Shown: positions 16,195 through 24,773 of the stretch, piece by piece
How the letters are laid out: the number at the start of each line of letters is the position of its first letter
How positions within the stretch are numbered: the stretch's first letter is position 1
DNA from: Streptomyces purpureus
GTDB lineage: Bacteria; Actinomycetota; Actinomycetes; Streptomycetales; Streptomycetaceae
DNA: 35,919 nucleotides
Direction of reading: 5' to 3'
Assembly (NCBI RefSeq): GCF_014648195.1
Contig: NZ_BMQQ01000003.1
Span: forward strand, 279,140 to 315,058
Made by a program: the position numbers and the translations under genes
The notes under the pieces: model-generated
Told to the model about the DNA's origin: nothing
The model's database searches: none
What the model saw: the letters and a program-made list of their open reading frames with translations, nothing else

Positions 16195-18459
16195 TCAGCC
16201 GCCGACGTACTCCCGCAGGTGGCGGGCGGTCAGGGTGGTGCCGTTCTTGACCAGTTCGGCGGGGGTGCCGGTGAAGACCACGTGTCCGCCGTCGTGGCCC
16301 GCGCCAGGGCCGAGGTCGATCAGGTGGTCGGCGTGGGCCATGACCGCCTGGTGGTGCTCGATGACGACGACGGTGTTGCCCTGGTCGACCAGCCGGTCGA
16401 GGAGGGAGAGGAGCTGGTCCACGTCCGCCATGTGGAGGCCGGTCGTGGGCTCGTCCAGGATGTAGGTGGCTGCCTTCTCGGCCATGTGGATGGCGAGCTT
16501 CAGCCGCTGGCGCTCACCGCCGGAGAGGGTGTTGAGGGGCTGGCCGAGCCGGAGGTAGCCGAGGCCGACGTCGTTCAGCCGGCCGAGGATCGTGTGGGAC
16601 TGGCCGGTGGGGAAGAAGTCGTACGCCTCGGCGATGGACATGCCGAGGACCTCGCTGATGTTCTTGCCGTTCAGGAGGTAGGTCAGCACCTTGGGCGTGT
16701 AGCGCTTGCCCTCGCACTCCTCGCAGACGGAGGAGACACCGGCCATCATCGCCAGGTCGGTGTAGACGAGGCCGATGCCGTTGCAGTTGGGGCAGGCGCC
16801 CTCCGAATTGGCGCTGAACAGGGCCGCCTTGACGCCGTTGGCCTTGGCGAAGGCCGTACGGATGGGGTTCAGCAGTCCGGTGTACGTCGCCGGGTTGGAG
16901 CGGCGCGAGCCCCGGATCGGGGACTGGTCGGCGACCACGACGCCGTCCCGGCCGGGCAGGTTGCCGTGGATGAGGGAGCTCTTGCCGGAGCCGGCGACGC
17001 CGGTGACGACGGTCAGCACGCCGAGCGGGATGTCGACGCTCACGTCCTTGAGGTTGTGCTGGTTCGCGCCCGTGATGGAGAGGTGGCCCCGGGGGGTGCG
17101 GACCTGTTCGCGCAGCTGGGCGCGGTGGCCGAGGTGGCGGCCGGTGAGGGTGCCGGAGGTGCGCAGTCCGGCGAGGTCGCCGCTGTAGCAGATCTCGCCG
17201 CCGCCCGAGCCGGCGCGCGGGCCGAGGTCGACGATGTGGTCGGCGATCTCGATGACCTCGGGCTTGTGCTCGACGACGAGGACGGTGTTGCCCTTGTCGC
17301 GCAGGCGCAGCAGGAGGTCGTTCATCCGCTGGATGTCGTGCGGGTGCAGGCCCACGGTCGGCTCGTCGAAGATGTACGTCACGTCCGTGAGGGACGAGCC
17401 GAGGTGGCGGACCATCTTCACCCGCTGCGCCTCGCCGCCGGAGAGCGTGGAGGACGTACGGTCCAGGCTGAGGTAGCCGAGGCCGATCTCGACGAGGGAG
17501 TCGAGCAGGTCGCGCAGGTTGGCCAGGAGCGGTGCGACGGACGGCGCGTCGATCTTCCGGATGAATTCGGCCAGGTCGCTGATCTGCATCGCCGAGCACT
17601 CGGCGATGTTGACGCCGTCGATCGTCGAGGAGAGCGCGGGCGCGCTCAGTCGCGTACCGCCGCAGTCGGGGCAGTCGGTGAAGACGACGGCCCGGTCGAC
17701 GAAGGCCCGGATGTGGGGCTGCATCGCGTCGCGGTCCTTGGACAGCATGGTGCGCTGGACCTTCACGAGCAGGCCCTCGTAGGTGAAGTTGTTGGCGCCG
17801 ACCTTCACCTTGAGCTGCGGCTTGTGGAGGAAGGTGTCCCATTCCTCCTCGGTGTAGTCCTGGAGTTTCTTGTCCCGGTCGAAGAAGCCGGAGTGGGCCA
17901 TGATCTGCCAGTACCAGGAGTCCACCGGGAAGTTGGGCACGGTGATCGCGCCCTCGTTGAGGGACTTGGTCCGGTCGACGAGCTGGTCGACGTCGATGTC
18001 GGAGATCTGGCCGATGCCCTCGCAGCGCTGGCACATGCCCTCGGCGCTGTTGAAGCTGAAGGCGCTGGAGGAGCCGATCTGCGGGGTGCCGAGGCGGCTG
18101 TAGACGATCCGCAGCATGGTGTAGGCGTCGGTGGCGGTGCCGACCGTGGAGCGCGAGTTGGCGCCCATCCGCTCCTGGTCGACGACGATCGCCGCGCTGA
18201 GGTTGTGCAGTCCGTCGACGTCCGGCCGGCCCAGGGAGGGCATGAAGGACTGGATGAACGCCGTGTACGTCTCGTTGATCAGGCGCTGCGACTCGGCCGC
18301 GATGGTGCCGAAGACGAGCGAGGACTTGCCGGAGCCGGAAACGCCGGTGAAGACGGTGAGCCGGCGCTTGGGGAGGTCGACGGAGACGCCCTTGAGGTTG
18401 TTCTCGCGGGCGCCGCGCACCTGGATGACGTTATGGCTGTCTGCCGGGCCGGCCTGCAT
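16195..18459 (-). CDS. UvrA-like tandem ABC ATPase (DrrC/UvrA2 type)
   Basis: 754 residues from the ATG at 18459 (GGACGGAG just upstream); ATGs at 18486 and 18531 lack such a site. Two ABC modules: Walker A GVSGSGKSS (near residue 40) and GVAGSGKSS; signatures LSGGEAQR and LSGGERQR; Walker B YIFDEPT and YILDEPT. Zinc-finger cysteine pairs remain (CQRCEGIG, CPDCGGTR, CPNCNGIG, CEECEGKR). It is about 200 residues shorter than housekeeping UvrA and lacks the UvrB-binding region, which places it with drug-resistance homologues such as DrrC that act on intercalator-damaged DNA. A TetR gene is divergent, with a shared operator, so it is probably induced by a DNA-binding small molecule. Confidence 0.9.
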   Translation of the reverse strand: MQAGPADSHNVIQVRGARENNLKGVSVDLPKRRLTVFTGVSGSGKSSLVFGTIAAESQRLINETYTAFIQSFMPSLGRPDVDGLHNLSAAIVVDQERMGANSRSTVGTATDAYTMLRIVYSRLGTPQIGSSSAFSFNSAEGMCQRCEGIGQISDIDVDQLVDRTKSLNEGAITVPNFPVDSWYWQIMAHSGFFDRDKKLQDYTEEEWDTFLHKPQLKVKVGANNFTYEGLLVKVQRTMLSKDRDAMQPHIRAFVDRAVVFTDCPDCGGTRLSAPALSSTIDGVNIAECSAMQISDLAEFIRKIDAPSVAPLLANLRDLLDSLVEIGLGYLSLDRTSSTLSGGEAQRVKMVRHLGSSLTDVTYIFDEPTVGLHPHDIQRMNDLLLRLRDKGNTVLVVEHKPEVIEIADHIVDLGPRAGSGGGEICYSGDLAGLRTSGTLTGRHLGHRAQLREQVRTPRGHLSITGANQHNLKDVSVDIPLGVLTVVTGVAGSGKSSLIHGNLPGRDGVVVADQSPIRGSRRSNPATYTGLLNPIRTAFAKANGVKAALFSANSEGACPNCNGIGLVYTDLAMMAGVSSVCEECEGKRYTPKVLTYLLNGKNISEVLGMSIAEAYDFFPTGQSHTILGRLNDVGLGYLRLGQPLNTLSGGERQRLKLAIHMAEKAATYILDEPTTGLHMADVDQLLSLLDRLVDQGNTVVVIEHHQAVMAHADHLIDLGPGAGHDGGHVVFTGTPAELVKNGTTLTARHLREYVGG

Positions 18460-18499
18460 ACGTACTCCGTCCAAGAGGTGTGCCATTGCGCCGCAAGGG

Positions 18500-18522
18500 T
18501 ACTCTATACAGCGTACAAAGTA
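18500..18522. promoter_or_regulatory. TetR-type operator in the UvrA-like/TetR divergent promoter
   Basis: ACTCTATAC-AGC-GTACAAAGT (18501-18521) is an inverted repeat with 7 of 9 bases matching per arm, extended by T/A at 18500 and 18522. It lies 41 bases from the UvrA-like start and 36 bases from the TetR start, so one dimer could control both genes. Confidence 0.7.
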
Positions 18523-18557
18523 ATGGGACACGGTCCTGAGCTGCGAGAATGGGCGTC

Positions 18558-19424
18558 ATGTCGAAGGCGAAGGCCGGAGCCGGGGAGCGCGGTGGCGCGG
18601 CTGACCCCGCGCGCACGATGGAGCTGCTGTGGCGCGAGCCGGGGCGCCCGCCGGGCGCCGGCAGCGCCGGGCGGCGCGGGCCGCGCCAGGGGCTGACGGT
18701 CGACGCGGTGGTGGACGCGGCCGTGGAGCTCGCCGACGCCGGCGGCCTTGAGGCCCTGACGATGCGGGCGGTCGCCCAGCGCCTCGGGGTCACGCCGATG
18801 ACGCTCTACACCTACGTCCCGGGCAAGGCCGAGCTGCTCGATCTGATGCTGGACGCGGTGCTGCTGCGGATGGAGCGCACGCGGACCGGCGGGGAGCCCT
18901 GGCGCGGGCGGGTGACGGCCGTCGCCGACGAGAACCGGGCGCTGTTCCTGCGCCATCCGTGGGTCGCGGCGCTCCGGCTCGCGCGGCCCCCGCTGGGACC
19001 CGGGGTGATGGCGAAGTACGAGCACGAGCTGGCGGCCTTCGACGGGCTCGGCCTCGACGACCTCGCCATGGACGGGGCCCTGACCTTCGTCCTCGGCTTC
19101 GTGGCCTCCGCCGCGCGCGCCGAGCTGGACGCGCGGGCCGCGGCCGGGGAGGGCTTGATGACCGACCACGAGTGGTGGGCGGCGCACGAGCCGCTGCTCG
19201 CCCGGGTCTTCGACGCGGAGCGGTTCCCGCTCGCGGCGCGGGTGGGCGGGGCGGCCGGGGAGGCGTATCAGGGGCCGTACGACCCGGAGTACGCCTACAC
19301 CTTCGGCCTTGCCCGGGTGCTGGACGGGCTCGCGGCCCTGATCGAGGGGGCCGGCGGGGCGGGCGTCAGGGCGGGGGGCAGGGCGGACAGGTCAGGCGCA
19401 GCATCGCAGCCAGCCCGTCCTTGA
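18558..19424 (+). CDS. TetR-family regulator with TetR_C-type ligand domain
   Basis: 288 residues from the ATG at 18558; an in-frame ATG at 18549 is equally possible. The helix-turn-helix is ALTMRAVAQRLGVTPMTLYT (near residue 70), after a 45-residue N-terminal extension. The C-terminal domain (MTDHEWWAAHEPLLARVFDA, YAYTFGLARVLDGLAALIEG) resembles tetracycline-repressor-like ligand domains. Its gene is divergent from the UvrA-like gene and shares an operator. The last 59 bases overlap the 3' end of the convergent TetR gene, and the Gly/Arg-rich tail there looks unselected. Confidence 0.88.
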   Translation: MSKAKAGAGERGGAADPARTMELLWREPGRPPGAGSAGRRGPRQGLTVDAVVDAAVELADAGGLEALTMRAVAQRLGVTPMTLYTYVPGKAELLDLMLDAVLLRMERTRTGGEPWRGRVTAVADENRALFLRHPWVAALRLARPPLGPGVMAKYEHELAAFDGLGLDDLAMDGALTFVLGFVASAARAELDARAAAGEGLMTDHEWWAAHEPLLARVFDAERFPLAARVGGAAGEAYQGPYDPEYAYTFGLARVLDGLAALIEGAGGAGVRAGGRADRSGAASQPARP

Positions 19425-19998
19425 TCCGTTCGGCGTCCACCTTCTGATCCACCGCGAGGTGGCGGACCAGCGCCGGGGTGAACGGCGCCAGCGCGAGATG
19501 GGCGAGGAGGGCCCGGTCGGAGCCCGGCCGCATCATCCCTATCAGCATCGCCACATGGGTGTGCATGGTGAGGTACGCGCCGCTGGTGTAGCGGGCGCTC
19601 GGCACGGTCGCGGCGGCGGCGTACAGCAGCTCGCGCTGTTCCACGACCCGGTCGGTGAGCGCGTTCAGGAACGCGCTCAGCCGCTCCTCGGGCTCCGCGC
19701 CGGGGCCGAGCGGCGGCGGCCCGCTGAGGAAGGCCTCCTGGAACTGCTTCTCGCGCTCGTCGAGCAGGGCGAAGACCAGCTGTGCCACGTCCCCGAAACG
19801 CCGGTAGACCGTGCCGACGCCGACGCCGCAGGCGTGCGCGACGGCGTTCATGGTGAGGGCCTCGGGGCCCCGGTCGGCCACGATGCGCGCGGCGGCATCG
19901 AGGATCTTGCGTCGGTTGCGGGCCGCGTCCGCGCGTTCGCCGGGCCGGCCGGTGGTCGGCAGCTCGGTCCGGTGCGGTTCGCCAACGAACTCACTCAC
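19366..19998 (-). CDS. TetR-family regulator divergent from wrbA
   Basis: 210 residues from GTG at 19998; upstream in-frame extension into the promoter repeats is unlikely, though the ribosome-binding site (GAAGG, 13 bases away) is not ideal. The helix-turn-helix is ALTMNAVAHACGVGVGTVYR. The C-terminal half (RLSAFLNALTDRVVEQRELL) is a typical ligand-binding helical bundle. The gene is divergent from a WrbA-like oxidoreductase, and two matching repeats lie between them. Control of a quinone-stress gene is the obvious inference. Confidence 0.87.
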   Translation of the reverse strand: MSEFVGEPHRTELPTTGRPGERADAARNRRKILDAAARIVADRGPEALTMNAVAHACGVGVGTVYRRFGDVAQLVFALLDEREKQFQEAFLSGPPPLGPGAEPEERLSAFLNALTDRVVEQRELLYAAAATVPSARYTSGAYLTMHTHVAMLIGMMRPGSDRALLAHLALAPFTPALVRHLAVDQKVDAERIKDGLAAMLRLTCPPCPPP

Positions 19999-20071
19999 GT
20001 CCGGTTCGCCCTTCTTCTTGCAGTACCTGCCCCCCTGTGTACCGGAGGTCTTCCCCCCTGACACTGCGAGC

Positions 20072-20122
20072 ATAGCGGAGCGCTATCCGGTTACGGCTTG
20101 CAGACGGATCGTTATCCGGTTA
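20072..20122. promoter_or_regulatory. Duplicate operator in the TetR/wrbA divergent promoter
   Basis: CG(C/T)TATCCGGTTA occurs at 20081-20093 and 20110-20122, 29 bases apart. The first is part of a palindrome ATAGCG-GAG-CGCTAT (20072-20086); the second overlaps CGGAT-CGTT-ATCCG (20105-20118). Two TetR dimers binding side by side would cover both promoters. Confidence 0.7.
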
Positions 20123-20169
20123 AGTTGAATCCCGAAGTGGAAAGCAATCCAGTTCTGGAGAGGTCCGCC

Positions 20170-20778
20170 ATGTCTGTCAAGGTTGCAGTCGTCTACTACT
20201 CGGCCACCGGAAGCGTGCACCAGCTCGCCCAGGCCGTCGCCGAGGGCGCGGAGAAGGCCGGCGCCGAGGTCCGCCTCCGCCGCGCCCCCGAGCTCGCCCC
20301 CGCCTCCGCCATCGACTCCAACCCGGCCTGGCGCGCCCACCTGGACGCCACCAGCGACATCGAGGTCGCCACCCTGGACGACCTGACCTGGGCGGACGCC
20401 TACGCGTTCGGTTCGCCGACCCGGTTCGGCAACATCGCCGCGCAGCTGAAGCAGTTCATCGACACCACCGGTGGCCTGTGGTACCAGGGCGTCTTCATCG
20501 ACAAGCCGGCGACCGCCTTCACCAGCGCGCAGAACACCCACGGCGGCAACGAGTCGACGCTGCTCGCCCTCTACAACTCCTTCCACCACTGGGGCTCGGT
20601 CATCGTCTCCCCCGGCTACACCGACCAGTCGGTCTTCGAGGCCGGCGGCAACCCCTACGGCACCTCGCACGCCAGCGGCAACGGCGCCCCGGAGGAGAAG
20701 ACCCTCGCGGCCGCCCGCCACCAGGGCGCGCGCCTCGCCAAGATCACGGCCCGCCTGAAGGGCCTCGCCCAGGACTGA
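20170..20778 (+). CDS. wrbA: WrbA-family NAD(P)H:quinone oxidoreductase
   Basis: 202 residues, a flavodoxin-like fold. The FMN phosphate loop is YYSATGSVHQLA at the N-terminus, the second FMN contact is FGSPTRFGN, and TSAQNTHGGNESTLL is the family signature. These enzymes carry out two-electron reduction of quinones, avoiding semiquinone formation. The ATG at 20170 follows GGAGAGG. Divergent from its probable TetR repressor; a strong hairpin follows the stop. Confidence 0.93.
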   Translation: MSVKVAVVYYSATGSVHQLAQAVAEGAEKAGAEVRLRRAPELAPASAIDSNPAWRAHLDATSDIEVATLDDLTWADAYAFGSPTRFGNIAAQLKQFIDTTGGLWYQGVFIDKPATAFTSAQNTHGGNESTLLALYNSFHHWGSVIVSPGYTDQSVFEAGGNPYGTSHASGNGAPEEKTLAAARHQGARLAKITARLKGLAQD

Positions 20779-20836
20779 CGGCCGCACAGGGCCGGCGGTC
20801 TGCCCGGGACTGGCGCCGGGGCGCGGACATGGTGGC

Positions 20837-20872
20837 GGGGCCGGGATTCCGTACGGACGGGATCCCGGCCCC
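20837..20872 (+). terminator. Terminator after wrbA
   Basis: GGGGCCGGGAT (20837-20847) and ATCCCGGCCCC (20862-20872) form a perfect 11-bp stem with a 14-base loop, 58 bases past the wrbA stop. Confidence 0.75.
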
Positions 20873-20980
20873 CGCGCGTACCGGCGGGAAAGCATCGGCC
20901 GGAAAAGGCTGTTGCGAGGCGGACGGAACGGGGTGACCCTCTTCCACGTCCACCGCAGCCCTCCAGGTCAGGAGCCCCCT

Positions 20981-21373
20981 CTGAACGTCACCGCCACCAC
21001 CGTGTCCCTCACCGTCGACGACGTCACCGCCTCCCGCGACTTCTTCGTCGCCCACCTCGGCTACCAGGAGACGGCGGCCGCCGACGGCTTCGCCTCCCTG
21101 CGCCGCGAGGACGCCGCCGCCGACATCGTCCTGCTCCGCCGGGGCACCGACGTCCTCCCTCCCGACCAGCGCGACCGGCACGCGACGGGCCTGATCGTGG
21201 CGTACACCGTCAGCGGCCTCGAAGCCGAGGAGAAGCGCCTGCGCGCCGCGGGCGTCCCGATCACGCTGCCGCTGCGCGAGGAGCCCTGGGGCGAGCGGCT
21301 GTTCCAGGTCACCGACCCGAACGGGATCGTGGTCCAGTTCGTGGAGTGGGCGGCGGGCACCGACGGCGGCTGA
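20981..21373 (+). CDS. VOC (glyoxalase/bleomycin-resistance) superfamily protein, probable CTG start
   Basis: 130 residues if it starts at CTG 20981. AGGAG lies 6 bases before that codon, and the protein then begins MNVTATTVSLTVDDVTA, with the VOC fold starting at once, as family members do. TTG at 20912 and GTG at 20933 are in-frame alternatives that would add 16-23 residues unlike the family. The domain is complete (DFFVAHLGYQET, ADIVLLRRGTDVLP, GERLFQVTDPNGIVVQFVEW). VOC proteins range from metal enzymes to drug-sequestering proteins; substrate unknown. It stands between the wrbA terminator and the amidohydrolase gene. Confidence 0.85.
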   Translation: MNVTATTVSLTVDDVTASRDFFVAHLGYQETAAADGFASLRREDAAADIVLLRRGTDVLPPDQRDRHATGLIVAYTVSGLEAEEKRLRAAGVPITLPLREEPWGERLFQVTDPNGIVVQFVEWAAGTDGG

Positions 21374-21447
21374 GGACCACCGCTCCGCGCTCACCCTCTT
21401 GAGGTCTTTGGGGGGCAGGAGCCGCGTCGGAGGGCGAGCATGGGGGG

Positions 21448-22716
21448 ATGAACGCGGCCGAGAGCGCGACGAGTTCGCAGGCGACCGCTCGGGCCCGGGT
21501 CCTGCGGCCGTTGTCCGGGCTGCGGGGCGGGCTCGCAGAGGTCTACCGGGTCCTGCACGCCCACCCCGAGCTGTCGTTCGCCGAGCACCGCACCGCACGG
21601 GCCGTCGCCGCGCATCTGGAACGGCTCGGGATGCGGGTCACCACCGGCCTCGGTGGCACAGGCGTCGCCGGAGTGCTCGCCAACGGCGACGGACCCACCG
21701 TCCTGCTGCGGGCCGACATGGACGCCCTGCCCGTACACGAGCGGACCGGGCTGCCGTACGCCAGCACGGTCGACGGCGCCATGCACGCCTGCGGGCACGA
21801 CATGCATGTGACGTGTCTGCTCGGCGCCCTCGAACTGCTCGCCCTCGGCACGGACTCCTGGTCGGGGACGGTGATCGGGGTCTTCCAGCCCGGCGAGGAG
21901 GTCGGCGGCGGGGCGAAGGCCATGGTCGACGACGGGCTGTTCGAGAAGACCGGCAGACCCGACGCCGTCCTCGGGCAGCACCTGGCCCCGCTGCCCGCGG
22001 GCACGATCGGCTACCACGCGGGCCCCGCGCTCGCCGCGACGGACGCGCTGCACGTGCGGATGTTCGGCAGAGGCGGGCACGCCTCGCGCCCCGAGACCGC
22101 GGTCGACCCCGTGGTCATGGCCGCCTCGACCGTGATGCGGCTGCAGACCGTCGTCTCACGGGAGATCGCCGGCAACGAGACCGCCGTCCTCACCGTCGGC
22201 GCCCTCCACGCCGGCAGCAAGGACAACGTCATCCCCGACGAGGCCGAACTCGAGATCAGCATCCGTACGTACACCGAGGACGTACGCCGCACGGTCCTCG
22301 CCGCCGTCGAACGCATCGTCAAAGGGGAGGCGGCGGTCGCGGGCGCCGAGCGGGAACCGGAGATCACACCCCTCGACAGTTATCCCGTCCTCGTCAACGA
22401 CGAGGCGGCCACTGCCCGGACGGTGGCCGCCTTCCGCAACCACTTCGGCGCCGCCGCGGTCATCGACACCGGCCCCGTCACCGGAAGCGAGGACTGCGGC
22501 ATCTTCGCCACGGCCGCCGGGGCGCCGCTGTGCTACTGGTTCTTCGGCGGCTGGGACCCGGAGGCGTACGCGGCCGCCGCGGCGACGGGCACGACCGCCC
22601 GGGACATCCCCTCCAACCACTCCCCGTACTTCGGCCCGGTCCTCGAACCGACCCTGACCACGGGCGTCACGGCGATGACGGTGGCCGCGCTCACCGCCCT
22701 CGCGGGGGAAGCCTGA
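21448..22716 (+). CDS. M20D-type amidohydrolase/aminoacylase
   Basis: 422 residues, like IAA-amino acid and hippurate hydrolases. The metal site is visible: RADMDALPV, ACGHDMHV, and FQPGEEVGGG with the catalytic Glu pair. The dimerisation domain carries GRGGHASRPETAVDP, and a late histidine is in DIPSNHSPYFGP. TGGGGGG precedes the ATG at 21448. It would cleave an N-acyl amino acid in the cytoplasm; the substrate is not predictable. It starts 74 bases after the VOC gene on the same strand. Confidence 0.9.
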   Translation: MNAAESATSSQATARARVLRPLSGLRGGLAEVYRVLHAHPELSFAEHRTARAVAAHLERLGMRVTTGLGGTGVAGVLANGDGPTVLLRADMDALPVHERTGLPYASTVDGAMHACGHDMHVTCLLGALELLALGTDSWSGTVIGVFQPGEEVGGGAKAMVDDGLFEKTGRPDAVLGQHLAPLPAGTIGYHAGPALAATDALHVRMFGRGGHASRPETAVDPVVMAASTVMRLQTVVSREIAGNETAVLTVGALHAGSKDNVIPDEAELEISIRTYTEDVRRTVLAAVERIVKGEAAVAGAEREPEITPLDSYPVLVNDEAATARTVAAFRNHFGAAAVIDTGPVTGSEDCGIFATAAGAPLCYWFFGGWDPEAYAAAAATGTTARDIPSNHSPYFGPVLEPTLTTGVTAMTVAALTALAGEA

Positions 22717-22904
22717 GGCGGCGGGGCTCGACGGGCCTCCTGCGAGGCGGCCTCCTTCCAGGCGGCCTCCGGCGGACGGCGCGCACGGGGTCTCGTTGGG
22801 GTGAATCGGCGCGCGGTCCCCGGCTGTCGTACGGGCCTCCCGCCGCCCCTCTCGTTGAACTTCGGGTTGCCCCTCCCCACCCCCCTGTGACCCGAAGGAG
22901 CCCC

Positions 22905-24437
22905 ATGCCCGCGCGCCGAAGGGCGGCGATGGGAGCCGGTCTGCTGACCCTGCTCTCGCTCGCCGCCGCCCTCTCGTCCCCCACGCCGTCCGCCGCCGAC
23001 GGCACCGCCCCCGACGCCAACCGGCCGTGGGTCCTGCGCAGCCGCACCGTCCAGGCCGACCCGAAGGAGTACGCCCAGCTCTGCGCCCGGCAGCAGGACG
23101 GGGCGCCCGCCGAACGCACCGTCGAACTCTTCCCCGACGTGCAGGTCACGGCCGTCGCCGACCGTGTCGACGTCGACGAACACGGCACCGCCACCTTCAC
23201 CGGCCACGTCGCGGACCGCCCCGCCGAACGCGTCTACCTCACTGTCACCGGCGCCTGCCCGCGCGGACGGGTGGCCGCGGGCCCGGCCGTCGACGGTCTC
23301 GTCACCCTCGGAGACCGTACGTACACCCTGGCCCCGGATCCGGGGCAACCCGGCCATGTCGTCATCACCGAGCAGGACCCCGCCCAGCGGCCCGCCCCGG
23401 TCGAACACGAGATCAAGGAGCGGTTCACCGAGGGCCGCGCGATGAGCCCCCGGCGCACCCCGTCGAGCGACCCGGTCGTCATCGACATGGTCGTCGGCTG
23501 GACGCCGGGCGCCGCCGCCCGCGTCGGCGGCGAGGCCGGGATGCGTTCGCGGGTCGCGCTCGCCGAGGCCACGCTCAACCGCGCCTTCGCGGACAGCGGG
23601 ATCAAGGCCAGCGTCGACGTCGTGGCGACGTACGCGCCGGAGTACGCGGGCGGGGAGCGCGCCGCCGAGGTGTACCGCAAGCTGGCCGACCCCCGCGACC
23701 GGCGGCTCGGCGCCACGGCCGCGGCCCTGCGCGAGAAGACCGCCGCCGACCTGGTCGCGATGCTGGTGCGTGTGCCGCGCGGGACGAGCAGCGGCCAGGG
23801 CAGCCTGCCGATGCCGCCGTCGTCCGCCACCGACCGGGAGGCGTACTCGGTCACCGACGTCGACAGCGTCGTCGACTGGTACAACTTCGGCCACGAGGTC
23901 GGCCACAACCTCGGCCTCTGGCACGACCGCGCCACCCTCGACGCGCAGGCCGGCGGCGTCGACTACACCCCGTACCTCACCACGCCGTACAGCACCGGCT
24001 GGGTCACTCCGAACCGGCGGTTCCACACGCTGATGGCCTACAGCTCGGCGTGTGGCCAGCCGTGCGCGGCCGTCAACCGGTACTCGAACACCGTGCAGCC
24101 GTGGGAGGGGCAGCCGCTGGGCGACGCGCGCAGCGACAACGCCCGCGTCGCCCGGGCCACGGCCCCGATCGTGGCCGCCTACCGCGAACCGGCGACCCCA
24201 CGCACCCGGCACGCGCTCACGCTCGCCGTCTCCCCGGCGGACGGCGGCACGGCCGCGCCGAGTGCGTGGGGCCCCTACCGCCCCGGCGGCCAGGTCACGG
24301 TCACGGCCGTCCCGAGCCCCGGCCACCGCTTCACGGGCTGGGTCCTGGACGGCACACGGCATGCCCACACCCGGCCGACGATGGCAGTGACGATGGACCG
24401 GGCGCGGACGCTGACGGCAGTGTTCGAGAAGGCGTGA
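22905..24437 (+). CDS. Secreted metzincin metalloprotease (reprolysin-like) with C-terminal bacterial repeat domain
   Basis: 510 residues from the ATG at 22905 (GAAGGAG 4 bases upstream). The signal peptide covers about 1-31 (LLTLLSLAAALSS, cleavage near PSAADG). A propeptide-like region precedes the catalytic domain, which starts near VVIDMVVGWTPGAA. The zinc motif HEVGHNLGLWHD (residues 330-341) is a full metzincin HExxHxxGxxHD, and LMAYSS supplies the Met-turn. Four cysteines sit in the mature part. The last 75 residues (LTLAVSPADGGTAAPS, GHRFTGWVLDG, TLTAVFEKA) form a repeat domain seen in surface proteins. It is closest to M12B-like bacterial proteases. Confidence 0.88.
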   Translation: MPARRRAAMGAGLLTLLSLAAALSSPTPSAADGTAPDANRPWVLRSRTVQADPKEYAQLCARQQDGAPAERTVELFPDVQVTAVADRVDVDEHGTATFTGHVADRPAERVYLTVTGACPRGRVAAGPAVDGLVTLGDRTYTLAPDPGQPGHVVITEQDPAQRPAPVEHEIKERFTEGRAMSPRRTPSSDPVVIDMVVGWTPGAAARVGGEAGMRSRVALAEATLNRAFADSGIKASVDVVATYAPEYAGGERAAEVYRKLADPRDRRLGATAAALREKTAADLVAMLVRVPRGTSSGQGSLPMPPSSATDREAYSVTDVDSVVDWYNFGHEVGHNLGLWHDRATLDAQAGGVDYTPYLTTPYSTGWVTPNRRFHTLMAYSSACGQPCAAVNRYSNTVQPWEGQPLGDARSDNARVARATAPIVAAYREPATPRTRHALTLAVSPADGGTAAPSAWGPYRPGGQVTVTAVPSPGHRFTGWVLDGTRHAHTRPTMAVTMDRARTLTAVFEKA

Positions 24438-24480
24438 GGGGCGACGCTGGACGGCCGGAGCCGGCCGGTCCTGGCCGGGA

Positions 24481-24773
24481 CGGGCCGTCAGGTGTCGCCG
24501 TCCGGAATCGGCGGCCGGTCCTGGCCGGTGGCCGGGACGGGCCAGGCGTCAACGTACGAGACGGGCCGTCGGGCGTCGCGGTCCGGAATCGGCGGCCGGT
24601 CCTGGCCGGTGGCCGGGACGGGCCAGGCGTCAACGTACGGGACGAGCCGTCGGGCGTCGCGGTCCGGCGGCACCAGCCGTCCGGGATCGGCCGTCAGGCA
24701 TGACCGTCCGGGGATGGGCCGTAGGTGTCGCCGTGCGGCGGCACCGGCCGTCAGGCGTCGCCGTCCAGCGGCT
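24481..24773. repeat. 81-bp tandem repeats and degenerate copies of a gene's 3' tail
   Basis: Two nearly identical 81-bp units (24481-24561, 24562-24642) and a partial third (from 24643) are followed by degenerate pieces. Each contains a 22-base block like GCCGTCAGGCGTCGCCGTCC; blocks begin near 24484, 24565, 24646, 24690, 24718 and 24748. The last one is the genuine 3' end of the PNPOx-fold gene (stop TCA at 24751-24753). This fills the 313-base gap between the protease and that gene; I see no coding sequence in it. Confidence 0.8.

Noticed and set aside
15943..18696. Very long open frame (over 900 codons) antisense to the UvrA-like gene, and similar ones antisense to the HerA-like, M28 and hydrolase genes
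   Set aside because: They are shadows of high-GC codon bias: translations are Gly/Ala/Arg/Val/Asp-rich with no domain, while the opposite strands encode clear proteins with ribosome-binding sites.
21399..22904. 1000-codon plus-strand frame joining upstream sequence to the metalloprotease
   Set aside because: Its first 500 codons are an out-of-frame reading of the amidohydrolase gene; a signal peptide and GAAGGAG mark the true start at 22905.
24481..24690. CRISPR array from the 81-bp repeats
   Set aside because: Units are contiguous, without unique spacers, and no cas genes are near.
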